Shown here piece after piece: positions 45,636-54,936 of a DNA stretch of 64,000 bases. The DNA comes from Gigaspora rosea (taxonomy: Eukaryota > Glomeromycota > Glomeromycetes > Diversisporales > Gigasporaceae): contig QKWP01001162.1 in assembly GCA_003550325.1 (NCBI GenBank), positions 15,974 through 79,973 of the forward strand. Direction: 5' to 3'. Position numbers and translations under genes: made by a program. Positions within the stretch are counted from its first letter, which is position 1; each line of letters starts with the position of its first letter. The notes under the pieces are model-generated. The model saw only the letters and a program-made list of their open reading frames with translations. It did not search any database and was not told the DNA's origin.

Positions 45636-46194
45636 CTGTGCCTTATTATATATTGTAAACGTTATTTTCGTTCTCTTATGATAGCATTCCTTTTTTTTTA
45701 CAATGTCAAATTTCGGATACATTTAATTTTTATTTTATAAGAATGAAATTTATTCTTAGGCTTCAAATACTGTATAGCTTTTCGCGTTAAAAAGAAGTTT
45801 TTTTTTTTTTATTTGAACGTTTTATGCTTAAGTAAAACTTATTGATGTAGTTCCAAAATTATTTTAATTCAATAAATAAATATCTGCTTTAATTTTAATT
45901 TTTATTTGTAAGAATGAGTTCTATAAATTTCCCTGCCATGCTAGTGTTGAAATTTTTAGATTTCTTTGTAATATTACTAATTTAAAAAACATTAACATTT
46001 GACATCTCGCGCGAGGTAAATATTCGATTAAGAAAATTTTATATAAATCCTAGGTTTACCTTGCAAGAGAGATATGACGGTTCACTAATTTGAACGATAT
46101 AATTTGATCAAACTTTTTTTTTCATTAAATTATTACGTAAAATTTGGTGTGGGAGACGAATTTACCAAATCCAAACACAGCCACAAATTTAAAC
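45636..46194. other. MT4 downstream region without Sel1-kinase relic
   Basis: AATAAA at 45,871. The expected cassette spacer fades after about 45,960 (AATTTTTAGATTTCTTTG). No Sel1 sequence follows, so unit 4 is cut short here. Confidence 0.55.
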
Positions 46195-46642
46195 CTGTTC
46201 GTACCCACGTCTATTCCTATTCTACAAAGAATGGTCTGCCACAATTGTCTTTCTTTCCGAACTTAGCTACAACTAAACCTGTTCGAACCCATGCCTTTTT
46301 GTCAGATTCCTGTTCACTACTGCACTAAGTGTTATTTTCATTTTTCGCAATAGCTATATTGTGTTGACTATGGTCAAAGAACGAATCTGACGCTATAACT
46401 AAACCTGTTCTTTTTGTCGGATTCCTGTTCACTAAGTCTTATTTTCGTTTTTGCAATAGCCATATTGTGATGACTATGGTTAAAAAACGAGTCTGGCGCA
46501 ATCGTATTTCCAACTTATCTACAACTATACCTGTTCGTACCCATACCTTTTTGTCGGATTCCTGTGTTATCGCAATAGTCATATTGTGATGATTATGATA
46601 AAAGAACGGTCTGTCAAAATTGTCTTTCCAATTTAACTACCA
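46195..46642 (-). repeat. Tandem repeat of about 125 bp, coding-like on the minus strand
   Basis: About 3.5 units begin CCTGTTCGTACCCA and contain TTTTTGTCGGATTCCTGTTC, GCAATAGCCATATTGTGATG, GAACGGTCTG and AACTTAGCTACAACTA. The minus strand reads KKAWVRTGLVVAKFG in one unit, and the HNMAIAKNENN-type phrase recurs. Stops interrupt every frame. A single diverged unit lies at 54,420-54,560. It is probably the remains of a protein with internal repeats; not recognised. Confidence 0.55.
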
Positions 46643-46839
46643 TCAGGAGATTAAAGTTATGCGGCAGCTAAAAACCGCACCACCTTCGGCGATCTACGAG
46701 TACAAAAAACTGCGGAAGTAATTATTTGCAGAAATAATCGTTTGTAGAAAATTGTAGAAATAATCAACTGCGAAAATAAACATACATAAAAAATAATGCG
46801 AAAATAATCATTCATGTGAAATTTGCGAAATTTATCATT

Positions 46840-47146
46840 TTACTGAAATTATAAGTACAAATTTAATAAATATTACATTTACGAAGATAAAGGCACTAAA
46901 TAATTATGATTCAGCAAATGGTCATGACGTTAAAAAGTGTATTATTTATAAATTTACTCGAATAACTCGCATATTCATCAATATCGTCTTCAGAAAGTTT
47001 TTCAATTTCGTTATCATTATGATCATTTGCTTATTGAGAATATCAATGATATCATTTTTAGGGATTTGATTTGCATTTAATTGTATAAAAATATCAATAA
47101 TTTTATAGTTATTGTATGGGTTGTAGTGAATAATCCAGTTACACAC
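46840..47146 (-). pseudogene. Unrecognised coding relic
   Basis: On the minus strand one frame gives IIDIFIQLNANQIPKNDI; after a frame change an acidic stretch ANDHNDNEIEKLSEDDIDEY and ASYSSKFINNT follows. Both pieces have protein-like composition, but no frame joins them. No family was recognised. Confidence 0.35.
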
Positions 47147-47149
47147 GGG

Positions 47150-47420
47150 CTCATATTCCGTGCCGAAAGCACGGGATTTAAATATGAACCCGTGCGTTAA
47201 CCATATACTGTAATATCTATCTTATTGTGACGTAACAACCCCGTGCCAATAAGTAAATGAAAAAAGCACGGGTTGTCACATAAGACCCGTGCAACAAAGT
47301 AATATTTAATAACGATAATAAAGTAATATTCAATAGCGATAATAAAGTATAATACAGTACGATAATAAAGTAATATTTATTAACGATAATACCAAGAAAA
47401 TATTACGGTTTTTTTTTCAG
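47150..47420. repeat. Cluster of CACGGGTT-type motifs and short tandem repeat
   Basis: CACGGG or its complement occurs about seven times in 125 bp, some as hairpins (CGGGCTCATATTCCGTGC, TAAATATGAACCCG). It is followed by three copies of AACGATAATAAAGTAATATT. The CACGGGTTTTGG motif also crowds 61,400-61,580 next to the hAT gene, suggesting the remains of a hAT-type end. Confidence 0.45.
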
Positions 47421-47446
47421 TGCAACGATTATTTTACCGTGTGGAT

Positions 47447-47684
47447 TTAAACAATACAACAAACTGCAAGTGCAAGGGCAATGATTGGTGATATTGCGCA
47501 ATCTTCTTTGGACTTTTTCGGCTTAGTCTTCATTAGGATTGTTTTAATTGTTGTGAGTTCATTATCGTCCACCTCCCATAATCTATCATAAGCCTCAAAG
47601 ACCTGCATTTGTTTTTATTTCTGGAACTTCTGGGAAAATTTTAGAGTGCAAATCGTATGTGAAGGCACTTTGACGATACCTCAT
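47447..47684 (-). pseudogene. Small unrecognised gene with one frame break
   Basis: The minus-strand ATG at 47,684 opens MRYRQSAFTYDLHSKIFPEV and PEIKTNA. A one-base shift near 47,600 leads into QVFEAYDRLWEVDDNELTTI, then KTILMKTKPKKSKED and a hydrophobic end ISPIIALALAVCCIV before the stop. The final 15 residues could be a membrane segment or tail anchor. Both halves look like true protein. No intron with GT..AG joins them, so I treat it as a frameshifted host gene; a sequencing error could also explain it. Confidence 0.5.
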
Positions 47685-47699
47685 TTTTTCAGGACACTA

Positions 47700-48960
47700 T
47701 AAAATCTAAGTTGAGAAATCAATTATAAAACCAAATGTTACAAGTGTATAAGATTTACGATAGGTAAAAACAGAATAAAATCAATCCATCTACGTTCACC
47801 ACGGTAGGTGTTAGTGATAATGCACTTATAAGTTCTTATCAGGAGCTATACTTCCTTACTATCTTTGGCAATTAATTTAAGAGTAAAATAGGTTGAAATT
47901 TCTCTCGCATATGATTTTTACTTTTTTACTATTTCCGAAAATGGGTTACTCGTCTTGACTGATGTATCAAGAAATTAAACAATTAAGATTAGACTTGTGT
48001 TTGGTAAATCAAAGCAGATTAGAAGAAATTGAATGAAGATGTACACGTATGCTCCACAATATTTGATTAAATCCTGTTGACCAACTTTAATCGCATAATC
48101 AACCAAGATTATTATTGGCCGAGAGGACGATTAGTCTTTAACCAACTATTCAACTTTGATTGGATTTAACTTTAACATACGGATGAAAAAATTTTGATGG
48201 AAATTTAGTGATTAAAATTAATAATATTTACATAGAATAATTATTAGCGTAACATACAATTTTAAATTAAAAATCGATAACAAAAATTTAATAAATTATT
48301 TGAATATGCTTTATAAGTGGTTTCATAGGCGGCTTCATAAGCAATTTACAATTACAATTTATGATTTATAATTTAAACTCAGAGAGTACTCAAATTATCT
48401 GGTCATATTATTTTTGCACGTGTGATTAGCTAATACTGATTATAGATAGTCAGTCTTGAAAAATAATGCAAGATTACGTATTGTTTTTCTGATTAATACA
48501 AAAAGGTGTTTTCACCATTCTTTTTTTTAACAAACGCTCTGTACCTCTCATTTTTCTATTTATTTCCAGTGACAACCGAAGATTATTTCCTTCTTATTCC
48601 GTACAAATTCTGGGAGTAGTACGAATAATTGTGGTGTATGAGTGAGCAAAGAAGTTGTGTATAGGATATTAACTTAGCAAACGCGTGTGTATGATTGAAG
48701 TCACAATTGGCGTATAAAGCAATAATATATTGTCTCTCATCGAAGGGGTGTTTCTAAAAGCTATGAATATAATTATGGGTATTCTGTCCTTTCCACTTTC
48801 ATGCTATACATGCTAACAGTGCTGAAATCGAGAGTATCGATCGACCTATACCGGATTATCTTCTAAATGCTATTGTCTAACGTACAGGGTGGGGTGAAAA
48901 AAACCAGATAATTCTATCTGGAAAAAACCCTAAAATCCACTTGATTACTATTTAAACAAT
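47700..48960. other. Intergenic DNA, nothing recognised
   Basis: Read on both strands. Composition is less extreme than in the transposon-rich parts, but no coding-like frame, bounded repeat or tRNA-like box was found. Confidence 0.5.
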
Positions 48961-49200
48961 TCTAGAACAGATGCTAAGTACACTAATAATTATTTTGTGA
49001 CTGTCGTCCCCGACAGGCCACTACTACTTTAAAAATATTATTATGACTGTCGTCCGATAGGCCATAACTTATGATTGTCGTCGCGACAGACCATCGAATT
49101 CAAAACTCTATGCAACTGCAAGATCGTATACGAGAGTAGGGTGGGCGGGACAAAAAAACCAGACAAAGTCGGCTAGCAGAAAAAACAGTAACTACTCTAA
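48961..49200. repeat. Three short CTGTCG..CGACAG hairpins
   Basis: GACTGTCGTCCCCGACAGGCC (48,999), GACTGTCGTCCGATAGGCC (49,048) and GATTGTCGTCGCGACAGACC (49,074) are similar self-complementary words. AAAAAACCAGA words flank them on both sides (48,898 and 49,155). Function unknown. Confidence 0.5.
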
Positions 49201-50373
49201 CGATTATTAATCAAGAAACTACATCATTATGTCATTAAAAATCAAATAAATCATACGATAACTCAATAAATCAATCGAACAATAAATCAAAGAAAAAAAA
49301 AACCATTCAAGCAATAAATCAATAAACCATACCATAAAGCAAGAACATAATACTTATTTACCACTACGTCATTTCATTCGCATTAATCATTTTTTCATGA
49401 ATTCTTTTATAAATTCCAAATATTCAGGATCATCAGGTCGAAAAACGATAACTCAATAAATCAATCAAACAATAAATCAAAGAAAAAAAATTAATCAAGC
49501 AATAAAACAAAAAATCAATCAATCATAACAATGGATCATATTAATCATACGACTAATAAGCCCATGATCGATTCGAGACAAAACTGATCCGATCAAGTAC
49601 GAGATAATTTATGCTAATGCGACGCTAAAGAAAACTGGATTTCGGGCTTTTAAACTTACAATATCAGATTCAACTTTGAAGGATTTTAATAGATTGAATC
49701 TGCAAAGTTTAATTTACAGTAAAAGTCTGAAGTCTAATATGGTCGTTAAATAGCAAAAAGCAGTGACTGAAGCTGGAAATGGCTGAAACTTGAAATTAGA
49801 GACCTCGATTTAAAAATATAAACCCTGCAAAAATTCACTTATACTCTTTTATTATCAAAACTAACCCCTAAATCCTAATTAACTATTAAAAAAAGCTAAG
49901 AAAGTGCACCCAAAAATGTTTTGACAATTTCATATTAAAATAATTAAAAGTTCCACGACAATAATCCCCCCTTTTTTTTTAAAAAAAAAATAAATTGATG
50001 ATACCTTAGAACGATATTAGGAATTTTTATTACGTTTTTGAAGAAAATTTTTTGGAAAAATAATTCTTTTAAAGAAAGCTTTGATACTGATAGAAGAGGA
50101 TAGTTTTTCCAACAAGAATTATTCTTTTAATGAAGGCTTTATAAAAAATAATCTCTCGATGAAATTTATAATGCCGATAATGTATTTGAAGAAGAAAGCT
50201 AAAAAATATTTCTTACGAAAACTTGATAAATTTTATCATAACTAAATAAACTTCTGTCAAATTTTCGCGAGGTCAAATAATAATTTAACATACGACTATA
50301 CTAGCTATACTATTGGGTTTTCCATCAAATTAGTAAAAATCCCGATCAAGTTTGTAATGCTGCACGAACTTTT
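49201..50373. repeat. Direct duplication and AT-rich DNA
   Basis: CGATAACTCAATAAATCAAT plus about 30 bp occurs at 49,256-49,308 and again at 49,447-49,495. The rest holds no recognised gene. Confidence 0.5.
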
Positions 50374-50525
50374 ATTTTGATCCATCTTCGATATCTCGCG
50401 ATCTAGTGATCCGGTTTGGATAATTTTGGTACCATCCAAATCGTTTATTGAGACGATTCAATGATATCAAAATTATTTAAATTGGATCGCAAAATCGTGG
50501 GATATCGAAGATGGAAAGTTCATGT
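50374..50525. mobile_element. Hairpin MITE, about 150 bp
   Basis: Inverted arms share ATCTTCGATATCTCGCGAT and TTTGGATAATTTTG, meeting near 50,450. Ends and duplication unclear. It abuts the following coding region. Confidence 0.5.
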
Positions 50526-50945
50526 AACTTTATGGAATGTTTATTTAATAGATATGAGTATAGTATATTTTATATAGCATACACCACTACTTTGCTAAAC
50601 CATACATCACAACTATTCGCAATACTGAAATTCTGGGCACTTGATAACTTTATTACTTTCTATCTTGGCAACGACAAAGAAAATGGTCCAGACAAAAAAG
50701 AAACGCACGAAACATTTTATAGTTACCTAAAAGAAATAAGTGCCAATACGATTGCTCCACAAGAAGAACGTAACCATGCTAGGGTACTCTTAGACAATAA
50801 AAAGGTTAGGTGATTTAGATGATATGATTGGAATGGTATCACTTGCAGCTCTTGTCTGTGAAATTTTTTCTAACATGGTTTTTTTTTTATTCTGTTTAAG
50901 GATGATTGTAAAAAAGCAGAAAGAATCTGGAATAATATTATCTAA
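50511..50945 (+). CDS. Unrecognised gene, 3' part with a 96-bp intron
   Basis: The first exon runs to 50,804 and includes FWALDNFITFYLGNDKENGP, then KKETHETFYSYLKEISAN and RNHARVLLDNKK. A GT..AG intron (50,805-50,900, GTTAGG..TTTAAG) removes an in-frame stop. The second exon continues DDCKKAERIWNNII and ends at TAA, 50,945. The exon junction keeps frame and charge pattern, so the splice is credible. The start is uncertain: ATG at 50,511 or 50,532 lies in or beside the hairpin, and an upstream exon may be missing. No domain was recognised. It is hydrophilic and helical after residue 45. It is probably a truncated or partial host gene. Confidence 0.5.
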
Positions 50946-51323
50946 TTGGGATTTCTATTTAATCTTGGATTCATAACTAATAAACCCAAATATATATCAC
51001 ATATTCGATCATTAGTGTCAAACTCAAAGATCAATCAAATTTGTTAAATAAATGTGCATTTAATATCAGCACCAACATCTGGTATCGATTATTTTATTTT
51101 GTAATAAATGTTAACATCTAGATATTATAGAGACTGTACAAGAGACTATGATTATGATTTTCTGTGGTAACAAAATGCCAATTCCATCAGTGATAAAGAT
51201 AAATTCTGCAAAATTCTGCAAAATTCTGCGACTTGACCAGAATTACATTTAAGTTATCGAAATGGAATTGGAATGATGATCCCAAATCTCGGTCAAAATT
51301 TTAAAAATTAATGTTGGCCAGAG
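50946..51323. other. Short intergenic stretch
   Basis: A triple AAATTCTGC tandem at 51,201-51,230. Nothing else was recognised. Confidence 0.5.
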
Positions 51324-51600
51324 TTACCGAAAAGGACATTTCACACAAAAAAGTGTATCTTTCTTTGTTAAGGAGGGGTTAGGTTTTTGGAGGATAATAT
51401 TCGGTCTCGGACAATCAACATCCTTCAACTCTTCTCTAGCCAAAGGTTTAATTTTCTCATAAAGATATTCTTGTCTTTATGAGCAGGAGTTAAAATAGGA
51501 AACACCAATTCTTTAAGTTCCCTGTTGTATTTAAAAAAAATGATTTTACAGTATTCTACATTTATTGCTAAATAAAAAAAGTTAATTTTCTGACATTATT
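51324..51600 (-). pseudogene. Unrecognised coding relic with frameshift
   Basis: The minus strand reads NRELKELVFPILTPAHKDK, then after a shift near 51,475 continues EYLYEKIKPLAREELKDVDC, PRPNIILQKPNPSLTKKD and TLFCVKCPFR, and stops at 51,324. Both parts are clearly protein-like and adjacent, with no splice sites between. It is a host gene fragment broken by one indel; family unknown. Confidence 0.5.
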
Positions 51601-51657
51601 AAAAAAAAAAACCGTAATAAAATCCTCAATAATAAAATACAAACAAACAGATCTAAC

Positions 51658-51978
51658 ATCGCCCACAAAAAATACTGCTTACGGCATAAATTTATCACCT
51701 GATAGCATTCTTTACAATCATATTGAGTCTATTAAAATTTATGTAAAAAGATTTTTTTAAAAAAAATGAATAAACAAAAAGAATTTTACGATTCTTGCCA
51801 TACATGGCAAAATAAAAATGAAAAGTATGACACGAACCATGTTTTTAAAAAATTTTTTAAAAATGTTTACATAAATTTTAATAGACTCATTACAATGAAT
51901 AATTATATGATTGCGATATGCTAAAGAATGTCATCAGGTGATAAATTTATGACGTAAACTCCAATTTTTGTGGGCGAT
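51658..51978. mobile_element. 321-bp hairpin MITE with ATCGCCCAC ends
   Basis: Ends ATCGCCCACAAAAAATACTG and the complement of ATCGCCCACAAAAATTGGAG. Both arms carry TAAATTTATCACCTGATA and AATAGACTCA / TGAGTCTATT. The central part is non-coding. Target duplication unclear. Confidence 0.75.
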
Positions 51979-52774
51979 ACATTTTTTAGAGGGTAACCAA
52001 ATTTCCGGGTCGGATGCGTCGGATCTAGATCGGCGTTTAGCTCTAGTTGTTAGCAGGTTCTATAGAAAATTATTAGCCGGATATTTTTACTTTATGATTA
52101 TATTTTTAATGATTTTGGGCAAAATTGATCGATTCCGATCCCGATCCAGCCGACTATGATCCTAGATTCCGACCAGGAATTTTGGTGACCTTCCTGTATG
52201 AGTTGGAATACCCCGGCTTTATCATTAGTATAAACCCGGATTTAAATTTAAATCCGGATTTATTTAGTGATTTAAGCCATAAATTATCGGCTAAACGACT
52301 GGCTAACGGCTGGCTAACGGGCTAACTATTGGTCTGCATCCGGAGTATTTCGGGTTATTTGACCCATATTTATTTTCCTTTTCGGAATTTATCGGATTCT
52401 TACTTTAGTTAGAGTCTTAGAAAGCTTTTAGCGGCTGGCTTAGCCGGCTTAGATCACTATATAAATGTGTTAACGCAAAGTTGGGCGATGCTAGGTCTGT
52501 TAAATAACACATCTAACCCCTAATTATAGCGTGATTTACCAATTTTATGAGTACCCTAGATCGAATTACAATTATGTATTTGGCAAAATAATTCGACAAA
52601 TGATTGGTTACACACGTCGTGAGCGGCACGTGATCGTTTGCATTACCATATAAATGACTGTATTCACACGCACCAGTTGATTATTTGATAAGCAGTTCAT
52701 ATACTGTAGCATTTATATGAATACGTACACACACTTTCCCTAACCCTTAAAGAAAATTATCTTAAATCGTGCTT
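51979..52774. repeat. CGGAT-rich repeat and possible promoter of next gene
   Basis: 52,000-52,450 is rich in GGTCGGATGCG, ATCCGGATTT and GGCTAACGGC words, resembling transposon subterminal repeats, but no matching ends were found. CCATATAAATG near 52,650 could be a TATA box for the following gene. Confidence 0.4.
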
Positions 52775-53101
52775 AGGGCTAATAGAAACAATTTTAAAGA
52801 ACACTGTGCTAATTTTTCTAGACTGACATACTGTACTTATCAATTTCTAAGGTCGTGTGATCCAAGAAAGCCAGATTTCTGGGTTCTTATGGAAGTACTT
52901 TATGAAGAAAATTCCGGTAGTCCTTTCGTTAATGACCCTAAAAAATTTAAATCTGATTTATATAATGTTCCGACTGAGGACGCGATTCAAACCAAAAGAT
53001 GGGCAATTTCTAAATTATCAACATATGCAGTAGAACGAAAAATGATAGAGATGGAAAATACGAAAAAAAAACTAGTAGAAGAGATGAAACCCCAATTTTA
53101 A
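52775..53101 (+). CDS. Unrecognised partial gene, probable last exon
   Basis: An open frame of about 109 codons without an N-terminal ATG follows a possible splice acceptor (GTGCTTAG at 52,774). It reads FSRLTYCTYQFLRSCDPRKP, DFWVLMEVLYEENSGSPFVN, then KKFKSDLYNVPTEDAIQTKR and a charged helix MENTKKKLVEEMKPQF. If translation started inside, ATG at 52,889 would give 70 residues. Composition is strongly protein-like and the frame is unbroken to its stop. No known family was recognised and the upstream exon was not found. Confidence 0.45.
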   Translation, partial: RANRNNFKEHCANFSRLTYCTYQFLRSCDPRKPDFWVLMEVLYEENSGSPFVNDPKKFKSDLYNVPTEDAIQTKRWAISKLSTYAVERKMIEMENTKKKLVEEMKPQF

Positions 53102-53239
53102 AGAATAGAGAAGGAGAAAGAGAGCAGTAATAAAGAGTTTTTTATTTTAGTAATCAAGACTTTAGAGCTTGCTCTGCGTGTGACCACCAAACTGGTTTCC
53201 TCTGGGTTATTGTTCTCGTTTTCATTTAAGTGCTACGGA

Positions 53240-53585
53240 AATTAAATCGATTAAAAACTTTTTCAAACATCTCATGATACTACTACGTTTATTGATCCTA
53301 TCAGTCCAAACAATTTAAGAAGAGCTTGAAAAGGCTTTTCAGCATATGGTTATTACTCCAGAAACTAAGCCCACGCTTCAAAGAAAATGTTTTCACCGAA
53401 AGCGAATTACACGAAATTCGCCAGTTTCAAGTCAAGAAGACGCCATTGATGCCTCTTGACTTGATTAAGTATCTAAATAGCTTCAAACATTTATTACTTT
53501 ACAAGATGCATATAAGTGTCAAGGATAGTTAATCGAGTTAACCTATAAGGACGATTTTAGTAACTTAAAAGAGCTTCTTTGAATA
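53240..53585 (+). pseudogene. Unrecognised coding relic after the 52.8-kb gene
   Basis: Pieces in changing frames: SHDTTTFIDPISPNNL, EELEKAFQHMVITPETKPTL, RITRNSPVSSQEDAIDAS, and TFITLQDAYKCQG then LIELTYKDDFSNLKELL. At least two stops or shifts separate them. It may be the 3' continuation of the same former gene. Confidence 0.45.
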
Positions 53586-53589
53586 AGTT

Positions 53590-54161
53590 CTACTGGTTGT
53601 TCAGACAAAATACTGGTTATAGTTCTTTTGTTCTAGAAAAAAGAAACTTATGCTTGTATATTATTAGTAAAAATACTACTACTTAATAAGCACAATTATT
53701 AATTTATTTTTTACAAAGAAAAGTTAAGATGTAATATATAAATAAAGTTAATTTTTGTTTTGCATTACATGGAATCTGAAACTTGGGTCAATTTTTCATT
53801 TGCACAGCAAGGAAAAAAAATGGGTCTGTCGGGAGGTTTTTTTTTTTAATTTACTGTAAATTAATAAAATAATGTTCATCTAAAACTATGCAAAGTTATC
53901 CCCAATATCCCTCCCCAAGAAACAAGATACATCCCATCACGGAAGCACTCAATTTCAATAACTGGTCACAATCATTTATTAACAATAATGCATCACCCAA
54001 CATAATTAATAACCCATAATCCGGAGGTCTTTGACCGATCTGGTAAAGATTAGGTCTAAAGTAAAGTAGCTTTATCCTCCCTTCCCCTATATGAAATGTA
54101 TCATTACAAAATTTGTACTATTTTATATTTTCATTAATAAACGGAACAGAGGAAAGACCTC

Positions 54162-54217
<56 letters not shown>

Positions 54218-54372
54218 AAAAAAATAGGCATAGGCCGGCGGGTAATGCAAAACGTAAAATCAACTTTACGTGGCTTATCGATTATAAAAGTATAAAAATT
54301 CCATGAATATAGGCTTATAAAATACTTTGTCCCCAAACATTTCAACATTACTGCATCAAAAGCTTCATCGTA
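53590..54372. repeat. Non-coding interval with A46 run
   Basis: A pure run of 46 A lies at 54,168-54,213. The open frames through it encode only lysine or phenylalanine runs and are not genes. Confidence 0.7.
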
Positions 54373-54817
54373 TTAAGTTACAGGTGCGGGAATACTTTTA
54401 TGGGCACTGTACAACCAAGTCTGTTTGTATCCACGCCTTTTCAAAAGCCACCCTATTCTACTAATTGTTATTTCCGTTTTTCGCAATAGCCATATTGTGA
54501 TGACTATGATTTCTTTACAAAGAACATGTCTGCCGCAATTGTCTTTCCAAAACTTGCACGAGGGCTTGACGATACTGGGCGGGCAGCTTAGCATTTTCTT
54601 CCGTATCGGTTCCATGATATACAATAAAATTTTTTTTCTGCTTGATAAGATCGTGATTCGAGTTCATTATCTCGTGTGCGTTCGCGAGTCCAAGAGATCG
54701 CGCGGTCTTGCATTTGGCATTGGTAATATTTATTATCAACAAGTAATCATAAACGTAGCGATAATTAATGAAGTGACTGTCGGTGAAATAATAAACGGAT
54801 CCTAAAATGACGCCCAT
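54373..54817 (-). pseudogene. Unrecognised coding relic linked to the 46-kb repeats
   Basis: The minus-strand frame from 54,817 includes LANAHEIMNSNHDLIKQKKN, FIVYHGTDTEENAKLPAQYR and QALVQVLERQLRQTCSL. The DNA at its 3' end (54,420-54,560) matches the tandem repeat at 46,195-46,642, in which the other frame reads KFWKDNCGRHVLCKE. It suggests one former gene family present at both places. No domain was recognised. Confidence 0.4.
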
Positions 54818-54927
54818 CTGCGCAGATATACTATCCCGCCACCCATATTAGGTACAATGTAATCATTGTAAAATTTTGATCTATACTTGAGTATGATTTT
54901 GATTAACATAACACTACAAAATTATGA
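54818..54927. other. Short intergenic stretch
   Basis: Nothing recognised. Confidence 0.5.
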
Positions 54928-54936
54928 TTTTCAAAG

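Noticed and set aside
54425-54805. 126-codon frame on the plus strand
   Set aside because: It lies opposite a minus-strand frame with better protein-like composition; it looks like the antisense shadow.
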